DNA of 64,000 nt from CAYPNF01 sp964411985 (GTDB lineage Bacteria; Verrucomicrobiota; Verrucomicrobiia; Limisphaerales; J093), in assembly GCA_964411985.1 (NCBI GenBank), contig CAYPNF010000017.1:75193-139192 (forward strand). The letters are read 5' to 3'. Below the pieces are notes generated by a model. That model did no database searches, was not told where the DNA came from, and worked only from the letters and a program-made list of their open reading frames with translations. The position numbers were made by a program, and so were the translations under genes. Below, piece by piece: positions 10,501 to 19,449 of this stretch (its first letter is position 1; every line of letters begins with the position of its first letter).

Positions 10501-11187
10501 CAAGACTCCCGGGTAGTACAGAATCCACTGAATCACACTGGACATGGCCAACGCCGGAACCAGAGTCGGTTTCTCCCCAAGGCCCCCTTTCCCAGACTGG
10601 CCGCTGCGCAGGCTCAAGCGGTCCTCCCCGCGGCTCATTTCCACTTCGCCATCCACTACCGAGATGCGCGTGGAATCGTCCCCAGCCACCTCCACCACAA
10701 ATTCCGTTCCGCGGATGATCGTGGAGATACCCGGGCTCTGGATCTCGTATTCGCCCGGTTTCTCCCGATGAAAGAAATAGAAGAGGCCTTTTCGAATCCT
10801 GACCTTCAGGCGTTCGCCCGGTCTGGCCGGGATCTCCAGCAGACTCAGTTCTCCCATCCTGAGCGTCGTCTGTTCCGAGATCCGTACCAGGCACCGGCTC
10901 CGGGGACCCGTTCGAATGCGATCCCCCCCCTGCAAAGGCTCCTCTGGGTTCCATCGATCCCAGGCTTCACTTCCCAAGCGCGACACCTGCACCGAACCCT
11001 CCACGCTAAGAAGGGTCCTGGCAAAGGACTCCAGGACCTTCTCCCCTGCGCTGGCGCTCAACAGGAAACAGCCAACCAGCACCGAGGCGCAGCCACCTGC
11101 CTGCGCCAGCTTTTGGAGTGCGGTGAGGAGCGCAGCGATGTACCGCTTTCCCCTTCCTTCACTTCCCATGGCGCAAGTTAGATGCAT
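7564..11187 (-). CDS. FecR-TPR-outer membrane beta-barrel protein
   Basis: 1207 residues from the ATG at 11187; an ATG at 11169 gives a tidier signal peptide. After the hydrophobic segment (~30-47), residues ~50-200 form a FecR domain (LLSVEGSVQV, GDRIRTG, STIIRGTEFVVEV, VVDGEVEM). Residues ~230-570 are a run of TPR helices with repeated LxxxxxxxPxxAxAxLxxG spacing. The rest (~620-1207) is a TonB-receptor/OmpA-type barrel of alternating strands that ends in LKWLF*, with the C-terminal Phe expected for BAM-dependent outer-membrane insertion. No N-terminal plug or TonB box is obvious. It lies between the giant adhesin gene and the Ig-protein gene. FecR proteins normally stop at the inner membrane, so the join to a barrel is unusual. 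Confidence 0.75.
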   Translation of the reverse strand: MHLTCAMGSEGRGKRYIAALLTALQKLAQAGGCASVLVGCFLLSASAGEKVLESFARTLLSVEGSVQVSRLGSEAWDRWNPEEPLQGGDRIRTGPRSRCLVRISEQTTLRMGELSLLEIPARPGERLKVRIRKGLFYFFHREKPGEYEIQSPGISTIIRGTEFVVEVAGDDSTRISVVDGEVEMSRGEDRLSLRSGQSGKGGLGEKPTLVPALAMSSVIQWILYYPGVLHLGDLELSAAETATLADSLTNYAVGDLKGALEQFPHDRSNLSPSQRLYLAGLVLSVGKVEEANVILDGVEANPSSGGEARHLGALCRSPRRMVSLAQGTDLGLGEAPGTATEWLVEAYARQAQGQLQSALEAAKRAVALAPDFAFAWEQVAELQFGMGNVHEARRSLERSLALAPRNAQARALQGFLLLADGRTTEARAAFDQAIALDGALGNAWLGRGLAQLRRGQTAAGLQDLEAAAALEPQRAVLRSYLAKAYQAARDPSRAGNEIRLAKELDPGDPTGWFYSALLLRQQGRFNEAAQELERSLERNQNRAVFRSDLLLDQDRAVRGANLAGIYRDAGMPEVGFREASKAVSADYADYSAHLFLAGSYDALRDPRQVSLRYETPWLQEYLLSQLLAPVGAGELSPAVTQYEYSRLFERDRISLWSDTEYGSRGDWRQTASQFGRVGGSSYAVDVGYTSQNGERPNQDLEQLNLALRYKQRLGPQDTLFLQVGVMDMESGDLAQYYDPTNAFPNLRIQESQTPQSLVGYHHEWNPGSHTLFLGGYLQDTLEIQNPDQPVLAFLNDVSGTKIDAAAYPQPPTASLRYQNDYSLYSCELQQIWQGGGHSVVVGGRYQTGEFDTWNELGASTPTAFANEGRISAFKIPTSPVSARTESAFERWSLYGYDFWRIVDPLILIAGISYDSLRYPGNFRFPPISSSEEEEDRLLPKAGVVWTPFAKTTFRGAYSRSLGGVSFERSFQLEPSQVAGFTQSFRSVVPESVAGSISAERVETMGAGVEQKIGATTFLGLQFQQFNSTVSRADGAMAAGISSSGVRSAPMQLREDLEYEERELAFTANQLFGRYGSLGVRYSLGDAQIQNGYPELPASVTAIFRETDQSAQLQRVHLYGLFYHPKGPFTRLEGIWTGQSNSGDAAHLSGADFWQWNWLVGYRLADRRVELSVGILNLTDTDYRVNPLNLTYELPRSRTFVLSLKWLF

Positions 11188-11293
11188 GGCGGAAACAACA
11201 AAGCCAGTTGGTTTGGCAGAGATTGCGGCGTATGGCTTTCAAAATCAACACGATCCAGCCGGTAACCGTCAAACTCTCACCGAAGTTACCCAC

Positions 11294-11328
11294 AAAAAAG
11301 CGGGGTGGCCTTTCAAAAGCCACCCCGC
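11294..11328 (-). terminator. rho-independent terminator of the giant surface-protein gene
   Basis: A perfect 10-bp GC stem (11300-11309 with 11319-11328) closes a 9-nt loop. Read on the minus strand it is followed by six T (11299-11294). It lies 35 bp after the stop of the giant gene, which suggests that gene is transcribed separately from the FecR-TPR-barrel gene. Confidence 0.85.
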
Positions 11329-11362
11329 CGCGAATCATCCTAGCATGCGAGATCCGGGAAAC

Positions 11363-14300
11363 CTATCTCTCGATCACCCGATAGAACCTCAGCGCGTGGC
11401 CAGCGACAGTCGTGTCGGTGAACTGCAGCGGGTTGACCGTGCACTGCACCTGCTGGACCGTCTTCCATCCTCCACCCAGATCTTCGGTGGACTGCAGCTC
11501 GTAGGTCTTGCCAATAGTCACCTGGTCCACGGTGATCCTCACGTTCCCGCCCACGAACTCGAGCGGGCGCATTACAGGTGGGGGCGTTTGGCCCGAGCAC
11601 AGTTCAGCCGCAAATACGATCGAGTCGATAAAGGCGTAGCCGAGCTCGTTTCCAGCCACCGTTGCCTCGATCTTCAGCTCGGCAACCTCGCCAGCAAAGC
11701 TCTCCACGTTACCGCACAGGACGAGAGCTTCGCCATTGGTGGCGGTCACGCCCATGGCGATCTCCGTGTCGTTGAGATACACCTTCAGAAGCGTGTAGTC
11801 CGGATTGGTGCGCAAGCGCAGGCTCTTTGCGTTCGCAGGCACCATGCCCTTCTGACTGATGACCGCATTGGTGGGAGCGGCTCCCGTCGTCGGGCTGCCC
11901 GCTTCGAGCATGACGCCGTATTTGCCTTCGATGAGGCCCGCCACGTCCGCGCTCTTGCTGTCGTGGATCGAGACCGACAGGAGTCCCGACGGATACGATA
12001 GTTTGTCATAGCCGATCAGGTCAGCCTGAGGATGGTTCTGATTCCAGTGCGGAAGGGCCTTTTCAGCCGATACCTTCCCTAACCGCGCACTGCTGACATC
12101 GGCTTGCTCGAAGTCCAGGTTCGTGAAGACTCCGTAAACAGTGACGGCAAACGTGAGCGTATCCGCCAGATGCTGCTCATTCACGGCACTGGTACTGGTG
12201 TCAGTTACGATGACCGGGATCTGGAACTCTCCCGTTTCCGACGGTGTCCAACTGAAAGAACCGTTCGCAGTGATGGTGGCGTTGGTCGGAGCTCCTGCCC
12301 CCAGGGTGAACACGAGCGTGTTCGCGGGCAGGTCGTCGTCCTTGGCTTTGGCCACCAGGTTGAGCGTAGTACCCACTTCCACGGTCTGGGCCCCAATCGC
12401 TTCCAGCTCGGGCGCCTTGTTCACTTCCTTCACCGACACTTTGAACGAGGTCTGCGCCACTGAGTTTGTCGCTCCCTTCCCGTCATCGACCGTCAGGGCG
12501 AAGGTATACTCACCTGGCCCTTGGGCTTCGCTGGGAGTCCAACTGAACTTGCCGGTGATAGCATCGATCTTCGCACCCTCAGGCACTGGAGCTTTCAGCG
12601 CCCATCGGTTGCCAGCTTCGGCGGGAGTCGCCGTAGCGGTAAAGGAAAGCTCCGTCTCTTCATTCACCGTCTTGTCCGCAATGGCTGCAATGACCGGGCC
12701 ACTGCTCTTCACGGTCACCGTGAAACTTGCGCTTGCCGTCGCGTTGGTGGTGCCGGTGTTGTCATCCACAATCACTCCAATCGTGTGGGTACCCGCCTGG
12801 GCATGCGTCGGCGTCCAAGTAAACTGCCCATCGGACGTGATCGTGGCCCCGCTTGGCGCACCCGCCTGCAGACGGAAGGTCAGACTGTTCACCGGGAGAT
12901 CACCATCCGTGGCACTCGCTTTGAAGGAGACAAGAGCCCCCTCATTGACCGTCTGGTTGGGGATGGAGGCAAGGACGGGCGATTGGTTGACCTCTTTTGC
13001 AGTGACCTGGAAGGAGTTGGTCGCACTCATGGACGGACTGCCATGGTCGGTCACCACCATCTTCACCAGGTTCGTGCTGGGACTTTGGCTCTCGGAGGGA
13101 GTCCAAGTAATGACGCCATTGGCATCCACCACCATGCCGGCAGGAGCGCTCACCAAGGTGTAGGTCAGTTTGTTCGCCGGCAGATCTTTGTCCGTGGCCC
13201 GGTTGGTTACCACCAGCGCAGCCAGTTCGTTGACCGTCTGGGCAGCAATCAACGGCAGCACCGGCGCCTCGTTCTTCTCGCTCACAACCACCTGGAAAGA
13301 ATTGGTAGCGCTAAGCGGAGAGGCACCATCATCGCTCACTTTCACCACCACCAGGTTCGTGCTGGGACCCTGGCTCTCGGAGGGAGTCCAGGTTATGAGG
13401 CCCTTCGCGTCGATCACCATCCCGCTTGGGGAGGTCAAAAGAGCGTAGGTCAAAACGTTGGCCGGCAGGTCGGAGTCCGTGGCGGTATTGGTCACCACCA
13501 ACGCAGTTTCCTCCTGGACAGTCAGGTCTGCGACCATGGGCATGACTGGAGCCACGTTCACTTCCTTTACCACCACCGTGAAGGTGTTGGTCACGGTCGC
13601 GTTCGTCGTACCGGTGTTGTCGTTGACGATGACGCCCACGCTGTTCGTGCTAGGACCCTGCGCTTCGGTCGGGGTCCAGGTAAGGATTCCATGAGGATCG
13701 ATCACCATGCCAGAGGGAGCCCCAACCAGGGTGTAGGTCAGCAGGTTGGTCGGAATATCGGAATCCGTAGCCGTATTCGTTAACGTGAGGGTGGTCATCT
13801 CATTGATCGTTTGCTGGGCTATGCTGGGCAACGTCGGAGTGGCGTTCACCTCGTTCACCACCACTTGGAAGGTGTTGGTGGCGCTCAACGCTGGAACTCC
13901 ATTGTCCGTCACTTTCATGACCACACCGTTCGTGGTGCCCCCTTGTGATTCGCTCGGTGTCCACCGGATCACCCCTTGGGAATCCACTGTCATCTCACTG
14001 GGCGCGCTCAGCAGAGTATAGCTCAGCGCATTGGCCGGAAGGTCGAGGTCCACCGCACGGTTCGTGACCACCAACTGCTTGAGTTCATCCACCACCTGAT
14101 CAGCTATGAACGCCAAGCTCGGGGCCAGATTCATTTCACCAACAGTCACCTGGAAGGTCATCGAATCGGTCAGACTCTTCTCGTTCACGGCAATGGGGTT
14201 ACTATCAGTCGCAATGACCGTGATCGGATACACCCCCGGGCCCTGGGCTTCCGTTGCTGTCCAGCGGAACTGCCCAGTCGTAGGATCGATAGACGCACCG

Positions 14301-17300
14301 GAAGGCGCACCGACTCCCAGACTAAACGATATCGAGTTGGTAGGAGTGTCTGAATCAGTGGCTTTGGCCACGAAGGCAATCTCGCTTCCCTCAGAGATCG
14401 TCTGATCGCTCACGACCGTGTCGTCCAGGACCGGAGCTTGGTTCATCTCCAGGACCTTCACCTTAAAGGTCTTAGTGTCACTCAGACTCTTCTCGTTCAC
14501 CGCGTCAGGATTGGAATCGGCGACCGTCAGGGTCATGGGATATTCCCCCGGACCCTGGGCCTCGGAGGGTTTCCATTGGAAGACGCCCGAGGTGGGATCG
14601 ATGGAAGCCCCCAAAGCTTTGGAAGCGTCGTCCAGGGTCCACGTCAATGTGTTCGCCGGAAGGTCAGGATCATCGGCCGTGGCCGTAAATCCAAACGCGA
14701 CTCCTTCGTTGACATTCATGTCAGCGATCGACGCAATCGTCGGCTTCACGTTCACTTCCTTGACCGTCACTGTGAAGGACCGAGCGGCAGACAGGGGAGA
14801 TCCACCGGGTGCGCCGTCGTCCGTCACTCGGACCGAGATGGGATAGACGCCTGGGCCTTGTGTTTCTCCAGGAGTCCACGCGAAAGCTCCGGTGCTCGGA
14901 TCGATGGCGGAGCCCGCAGGGGCACCGGTATCCAAGGTGAATGTCAGTTTCTGGTTCAGCGCCGGGAAGGTCCCCATCACTTCGATATTCCCGACCTGCC
15001 ACAAGGCAGCCGTACCCGAAGTCGTCCCAGTAGAGGTATATCGGAAGGCGATGTACACCGAACTGCTTCCGCTCACGCCAGAGAGGTCCACCTCGCCTGA
15101 GGCTGTCAATTGCTCCAACCCAGCAGACAAGGTGGCGGTGAGATTGGTCCACTTTGCCACATTGGGATCACCGGAACCGGAGTAGTTGGTCGATACCAAG
15201 ACTTGGATGTCCGGACCGTCGTACTGCTTGAGGCTTTCGAAGGAAAGGGTTTCTGCTTTGGTCCCCGTCAGGTCCAATTTGGGGGAGATCAGCCAATCAT
15301 CGCTGGCCTTGTCGGCCCCCACCCCCAAGATTTGGGCATAGTAGCGGTCACCGAACTTCTTAGCCTCCCAGTTCTTGGTGCTTGCGCGGCTGTAGGCGGT
15401 CCAAGGCGAGAGAGTGAGGTTCGTGAAAGTCTGCTGATGCAGGAACCAGACATATTCCCCACCTGCGTTGTCTGGATCACTCGCAGTGGCTTTGAAAGTC
15501 ACAGGACTGCCCTCATTGACTTCCACCGAGGCACCGATCGGCAATGGATCAAGGACCGGAGACACATTGGCTTCCTGCACTGTCACATTGAAGCAGGTCT
15601 GGGCAAGAGGACTCAGCGAGTTGCCCGTCTGCATGACACACACACAAATGGTATAGAAACCCGGCCCTTGTGTCTCGCTGGGCGTCCATGAGAAAAGCCG
15701 TGTCTCAGGGTCGATGGAGGCGCCTGCTGGCAAGTCTCCGCAGGCCTGGACGATGAGGTTCGTACCATGTACGCTGATCGGCACGGCCAAAGTAGAACCT
15801 TCCATAGCGACCTGATCGGGAATCGGGTCAATTGTGTCGCTTTCGACGAGCACCTCATCAACATACCATCCTGGCCCGACTGAAGTGCCATATCTCGGGG
15901 AGGAGTGCGATTCCAGCCAAAAACCCAACCTGACCGCCTTCCCGGCGTATACGCTTAGATCCAGCAGCGCGCGGGACCACCGACCACTACTATCGGTTGA
16001 ATACGTACCGGACAGCGCCTCCCAAACTCCACCGTCCACACTAATCTGAACCTGCGCCAAATCGTCATACCCCAGGTTCCACCAATGCCAGAAGCGCAGC
16101 CGCGGATTTTCCGAAACCGCCGGCACAACAAACGAAGGGCTCACGAACCGACTACTGCGGTCCTCGGGGTAGTTCCCAGCCAGAACTGTGGCTGCGCAGC
16201 TAACCCCGCTGTAGGCGGAACCAGGGCCACTGGTAGGCTGGCCAACCTCCCAGATCCCGAAGTCGGTCGCCTGTCCGCCAAAGTAATCTGCACGCCATCC
16301 ACCCCACCCTGCTTCAAATCCCTCTGGGTTGGGTAGTGTCACCAGGGCCCCCGTCTCAACTAACACCTCGTCCACGTACCACCCCAGGCCAACAAAATTG
16401 CCATATCTCGGAGAAGAGTGCGACTCAAACCAAAAGCCAAATCGAACCTTCTTCCCTGCGTAGGCGCTCAGATCCAACCAGGCACGAGACCAACGCCCGC
16501 TGCTATCAGCGTAATAACTCTCTGACAGAGCCTCCCACGCTCCACCGTCCACGCTAATCTGGACCTGCGTCCAATCGTCGTACCCAAAACTCCAGCAATG
16601 CCAAAAGCGCAATCGTGGATTATCAGAAGCGGCAGGAATCGTGTAAGAAGGGCTCACCAACCGCGCCCATCGATCATCCACGTAGTTCCCATCCAGAATC
16701 GTCGCCGCGCAATTCGTGCTCGAATGTCCAGACATCGGACCGCTCGTTGGCTTCCCAATCTCCCACACTCCGTTTTCCGCATACCATTGCCCCCACCCCC
16801 CCTCGAATCCCTCGGGGTTGGGCATCGGGGCCGGGATGCTTGTCTCGACCGACACCTCGTCCACGTACCATCCTGGACCAACTGAAGTGCCATATCTCGG
16901 GGAGGAGTGCGATTCCAGCCAAAAACCCAACCGGACGTTCTTCCCTGCGTACGCACTCAAGTCCACCCATGCGCGGGTCCACCGACCGCTGCTGTCCGCC
17001 GTAAAGCTCCCGGAAAGAGCTTCCCACGCCCCACCGTCCACACTGATCTGGACCTGGGCCAAGTCATCAAAGCCCAGACTCCACCAATGCCAAAAACGTA
17101 ATTGCGGATTCGTGGAAGCCGCCGGGATCACGAATGGAGGGCTCACCAAGCGGCTGCTTCGGTCCTCCGGGTAGTCTCCAGCCAGCACTGTGGAGGCGCA
17201 CTGGGTCCCGCTGTGTGCTGAGCCAGGGCCGCTCGTAGGCTGGCCAATCTCCCAAATCCCGAAGTCGGTCGCCTGTCCGCCAAAGTAATCTGCACGCCAT

Positions 17301-18448
17301 CCACCCCACCCTGCTTCAAATCCCTCTGGGTTGGGTAGTGTCACCAGGGCCCCCGTCTCAACTAACACCTCGTCCACGTACCACCCCAGGCCAACAAAAT
17401 TGCCATATCTCGGAGAAGAGTGCGACTCAAACCAAAAGCCAAATCGAACCTTCTTCCCTGCGTAGGCGCTCAGATCCAACCAGGCACGAGACCAACGCCC
17501 GCTGCTATCAGCGTAATAACTCTCTGACAGAGCCTCCCACGCTCCACCGTCCACGCTAATCTGGACCTGCGTCCAATCGTCGTACCCAAAACTCCAGCAA
17601 TGCCAAAAGCGCAATCGTGGATTATCAGAAGCGGCAGGAATCGTGTAAGAAGGGCTCACCAACCGCGCCCATCGATCATCCACGTAGTTCCCATCCAGAA
17701 TCGTCGCCGCGCAATTCGTGCTCGAATGTCCAGACATCGGACCGCTCGTTGGCTTCCCAATCTCCCACACTCCGTTTTCCGCATACCATTGCCCCCACCC
17801 CCCCTCGAATCCCTCGGGGTTGGGCATCGGGGCCAGAGCGCCCGTCTCCAAGGACAACTCATCCAAGTACCAACCCGCCCCGACAGATGTTCCATAAAAC
17901 GGAGAGGAATGGGCCTCCAGCAAGAAACCTAATTTGACAGACTTCCCTGCGTATGAGCGCAGGTCCAGCCACGGCCGAGTCCACCGGCCACTACTGTCAG
18001 CCGTAAAGTCAGCGGACAGAGCCGTCCAGGCCCCGCCCTCCACACTGATTTGGACTTCCGCCAGATCGTTGTACCCCAAACTCCACCAATGCCAAAACCG
18101 CAGCCTTGGATTCTCGGAGGCCGCCGGCACCATCAAGGAGGGACTCACAAGGCGGCTGGTTCGGTCCTCGGTATAGTTGCCCGCGAGCACGGTCGCAGCC
18201 AATCGATCCCCATTATGAGCGGCGTTCGGCCCACTGATAGGTATCCCAGTTTCCCAAGTGGCAGTATCGCCCTCAACAGCCCATCCTGGAGTCGGCCCTT
18301 CAAAATCCTCAGACCAAACCACCGTAACGCTCTCCGCGCCTCGAACTAACCCAGTGACGCCAAATACTAGCATCGCGAGCAGACACAGTTTTGAAAACCA
18401 CGGATCGCGTTCAGATCTCATTTGCTGGCTATTGTTGGTTGTTTTCAT
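11363..18448 (-). CDS. giant secreted adhesin-like protein (choice-of-anchor and putative-Ig repeats)
   Basis: 2361 residues from ATG 18448; a TTG four codons upstream is possible. The signal peptide holds LCLLAMLVFGVTGLVRGAES. Residues ~40-870 hold five tandem MAM/choice-of-anchor J-like modules, each with RLRFWHWW, VQISVDGGAW, SSGRW, and GWYVDE; modules 2-3 repeat as 4-5, partly base for base. A further anchor-type domain (FGDRYYAQILG, DDWLISPKLDL) interrupts the next section. About eleven putative-Ig/cadherin-like repeats follow, each with the signature WTPSExQGP. The tail (KTYELQSTEDLGGGW ... LRFYRVIER) is the C-terminal domain shared with other secreted proteins here. Likely a cell-surface or secreted adhesive filament. 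A strong terminator follows, and the sigma/anti-sigma-like pair lies upstream on the same strand. Confidence 0.85.
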   Translation of the reverse strand: MKTTNNSQQMRSERDPWFSKLCLLAMLVFGVTGLVRGAESVTVVWSEDFEGPTPGWAVEGDTATWETGIPISGPNAAHNGDRLAATVLAGNYTEDRTSRLVSPSLMVPAASENPRLRFWHWWSLGYNDLAEVQISVEGGAWTALSADFTADSSGRWTRPWLDLRSYAGKSVKLGFLLEAHSSPFYGTSVGAGWYLDELSLETGALAPMPNPEGFEGGWGQWYAENGVWEIGKPTSGPMSGHSSTNCAATILDGNYVDDRWARLVSPSYTIPAASDNPRLRFWHCWSFGYDDWTQVQISVDGGAWEALSESYYADSSGRWSRAWLDLSAYAGKKVRFGFWFESHSSPRYGNFVGLGWYVDEVLVETGALVTLPNPEGFEAGWGGWRADYFGGQATDFGIWEIGQPTSGPGSAHSGTQCASTVLAGDYPEDRSSRLVSPPFVIPAASTNPQLRFWHWWSLGFDDLAQVQISVDGGAWEALSGSFTADSSGRWTRAWVDLSAYAGKNVRLGFWLESHSSPRYGTSVGPGWYVDEVSVETSIPAPMPNPEGFEGGWGQWYAENGVWEIGKPTSGPMSGHSSTNCAATILDGNYVDDRWARLVSPSYTIPAASDNPRLRFWHCWSFGYDDWTQVQISVDGGAWEALSESYYADSSGRWSRAWLDLSAYAGKKVRFGFWFESHSSPRYGNFVGLGWYVDEVLVETGALVTLPNPEGFEAGWGGWRADYFGGQATDFGIWEVGQPTSGPGSAYSGVSCAATVLAGNYPEDRSSRFVSPSFVVPAVSENPRLRFWHWWNLGYDDLAQVQISVDGGVWEALSGTYSTDSSGRWSRALLDLSVYAGKAVRLGFWLESHSSPRYGTSVGPGWYVDEVLVESDTIDPIPDQVAMEGSTLAVPISVHGTNLIVQACGDLPAGASIDPETRLFSWTPSETQGPGFYTICVCVMQTGNSLSPLAQTCFNVTVQEANVSPVLDPLPIGASVEVNEGSPVTFKATASDPDNAGGEYVWFLHQQTFTNLTLSPWTAYSRASTKNWEAKKFGDRYYAQILGVGADKASDDWLISPKLDLTGTKAETLSFESLKQYDGPDIQVLVSTNYSGSGDPNVAKWTNLTATLSAGLEQLTASGEVDLSGVSGSSSVYIAFRYTSTGTTSGTAALWQVGNIEVMGTFPALNQKLTFTLDTGAPAGSAIDPSTGAFAWTPGETQGPGVYPISVRVTDDGAPGGSPLSAARSFTVTVKEVNVKPTIASIADMNVNEGVAFGFTATADDPDLPANTLTWTLDDASKALGASIDPTSGVFQWKPSEAQGPGEYPMTLTVADSNPDAVNEKSLSDTKTFKVKVLEMNQAPVLDDTVVSDQTISEGSEIAFVAKATDSDTPTNSISFSLGVGAPSGASIDPTTGQFRWTATEAQGPGVYPITVIATDSNPIAVNEKSLTDSMTFQVTVGEMNLAPSLAFIADQVVDELKQLVVTNRAVDLDLPANALSYTLLSAPSEMTVDSQGVIRWTPSESQGGTTNGVVMKVTDNGVPALSATNTFQVVVNEVNATPTLPSIAQQTINEMTTLTLTNTATDSDIPTNLLTYTLVGAPSGMVIDPHGILTWTPTEAQGPSTNSVGVIVNDNTGTTNATVTNTFTVVVKEVNVAPVMPMVADLTVQEETALVVTNTATDSDLPANVLTYALLTSPSGMVIDAKGLITWTPSESQGPSTNLVVVKVSDDGASPLSATNSFQVVVSEKNEAPVLPLIAAQTVNELAALVVTNRATDKDLPANKLTYTLVSAPAGMVVDANGVITWTPSESQSPSTNLVKMVVTDHGSPSMSATNSFQVTAKEVNQSPVLASIPNQTVNEGALVSFKASATDGDLPVNSLTFRLQAGAPSGATITSDGQFTWTPTHAQAGTHTIGVIVDDNTGTTNATASASFTVTVKSSGPVIAAIADKTVNEETELSFTATATPAEAGNRWALKAPVPEGAKIDAITGKFSWTPSEAQGPGEYTFALTVDDGKGATNSVAQTSFKVSVKEVNKAPELEAIGAQTVEVGTTLNLVAKAKDDDLPANTLVFTLGAGAPTNATITANGSFSWTPSETGEFQIPVIVTDTSTSAVNEQHLADTLTFAVTVYGVFTNLDFEQADVSSARLGKVSAEKALPHWNQNHPQADLIGYDKLSYPSGLLSVSIHDSKSADVAGLIEGKYGVMLEAGSPTTGAAPTNAVISQKGMVPANAKSLRLRTNPDYTLLKVYLNDTEIAMGVTATNGEALVLCGNVESFAGEVAELKIEATVAGNELGYAFIDSIVFAAELCSGQTPPPVMRPLEFVGGNVRITVDQVTIGKTYELQSTEDLGGGWKTVQQVQCTVNPLQFTDTTVAGHALRFYRVIER
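16254..16832 (-). repeat. 579-bp internal repeat, copy 1
   Basis: Identical to 17256-17834 at an offset of 1002 bp inside the giant gene. The first flanking differences are at 16253/17255 and 16833/17835. The offset is a multiple of three, so the frame is kept. It spans the junction of two choice-of-anchor modules. Confidence 0.9.
17256..17834 (-). repeat. 579-bp internal repeat, copy 2
   Basis: Second copy of the in-frame repeat at 16254-16832. Sequence just outside the copies is clearly diverged, so the identity points to a recent duplication or gene conversion rather than to selection on the protein alone. Confidence 0.9.
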
Positions 18449-18590
18449 AGGTTCACTCAAAGCAGGTTCGATAGGCCGCGGATGCTCAAACGGGTATTAC
18501 ATCCTGATATGCTGAAACGGGACCGACTCCTCGCAGGCGAGTTGCGCGTAACAGTGAAAGAAGTGGGGCAGGATCCTAGGTCCACCATGG

Positions 18591-19388
18591 TCATTCATGA
18601 GGGTTTGAGAGCAAAAACAAATGGGAACTAGTGGAAGGTACGGCAAGAAACTCAGCGATCAAAGCCAAATCTCCCTCAGCAGCTTCGAAATTAGCCACGA
18701 TGGGGAGATCACAGCCAGAATCCGAGATAAGAATGGCCTGCGTGGGCTCAAGCACCCCTGTGCGAGGCCAGAACTTCACGTCTAATGTTCCTCGTAAGGA
18801 ATTCAGGCTCAGTTCCAGCACGACTTGGCCATTCTGTTCGATCTTCAGACCCGCCTTTTCCACCTCGCTTGGTTGGATCCCAGCCGCAGCCTCAAGCGCC
18901 CGGGTGACTTCGGTCAAGTTCCCCTTCACCAGCGCTGCGCTCCCCTGCTCAATGTGTCTTTGCAGTGCCTGGTCCGCCGAACCGACACCACAGAACCCGA
19001 ATTGGATCCTCGGCGTCAGCCCTTGAGCCAGTTGGGTAGCGGCAATACCCCCCCACTGGCGGGTACGGTCGACGAATAGCCGGAAACTTCCAGTGCAAAC
19101 CGCACCTGCTTCGGTAGCGCACCTCCTCAGGCGGTCCGCCAAGGCCGGATTCGCCTGAGCCAGCTTGACCGCCGCCTCCACCACCTGGGCGCGGACGTGA
19201 TCAGGCTCCCTGGACGCGAGAGAAAACGAAGCCCAAACCTCCTCAAAATGATCTTTCAGGTCGAAAAGGGAACGGACCCGATCGAACAACTCAGGATCCT
19301 GCGCCATGGCAGAATCGACGGCAAACGCCTCTTCCTCAGTGGCTTCGCCAGCCACATAGCGAAGAATCATGTCGTCCGTCAGTTGCAT
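18591..19388 (-). CDS. small possible anti-sigma partner of unknown family
   Basis: 265 residues from the ATG at 19388 (QLTDDMILRYVAGEATEEE); starts further upstream add 11 residues without benefit. The N-terminus (~1-60) is like the helical anti-sigma domains found in DUF/zinc-finger anti-sigma factors: L-R-Y-V-x-GE-A-T-E-EE ... LFDRVRSLFDLKDHFEE. No zinc ligands (HxxxCxxC) and no membrane segment are present. The middle and C-terminal parts (NSLRGTLDVKFWPRTG ... SGCDLPIVANF) are not recognised. It lies 61 bp after the sigma-like gene and ahead of the giant adhesin gene on the same strand. The anti-sigma role is inferred from position and N-terminus only. Confidence 0.4.
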   Translation of the reverse strand: MQLTDDMILRYVAGEATEEEAFAVDSAMAQDPELFDRVRSLFDLKDHFEEVWASFSLASREPDHVRAQVVEAAVKLAQANPALADRLRRCATEAGAVCTGSFRLFVDRTRQWGGIAATQLAQGLTPRIQFGFCGVGSADQALQRHIEQGSAALVKGNLTEVTRALEAAAGIQPSEVEKAGLKIEQNGQVVLELSLNSLRGTLDVKFWPRTGVLEPTQAILISDSGCDLPIVANFEAAEGDLALIAEFLAVPSTSSHLFLLSNPHE

Positions 19389-19449
19389 CGTTCTTTGTCC
19401 GTTCGATTCTATATGCCCCAAACCGAGGAGGCTCTCGCAAGAAAGCTCA

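Noticed and set aside
12141..13163. Long plus-strand frames opposite the giant adhesin gene
   Set aside because: They mirror the repetitive, high-GC adhesin modules and are antisense shadows.
16254..17834. CRISPR-like array
   Set aside because: The repeats are long, coding, and in frame within one protein; no spacers.
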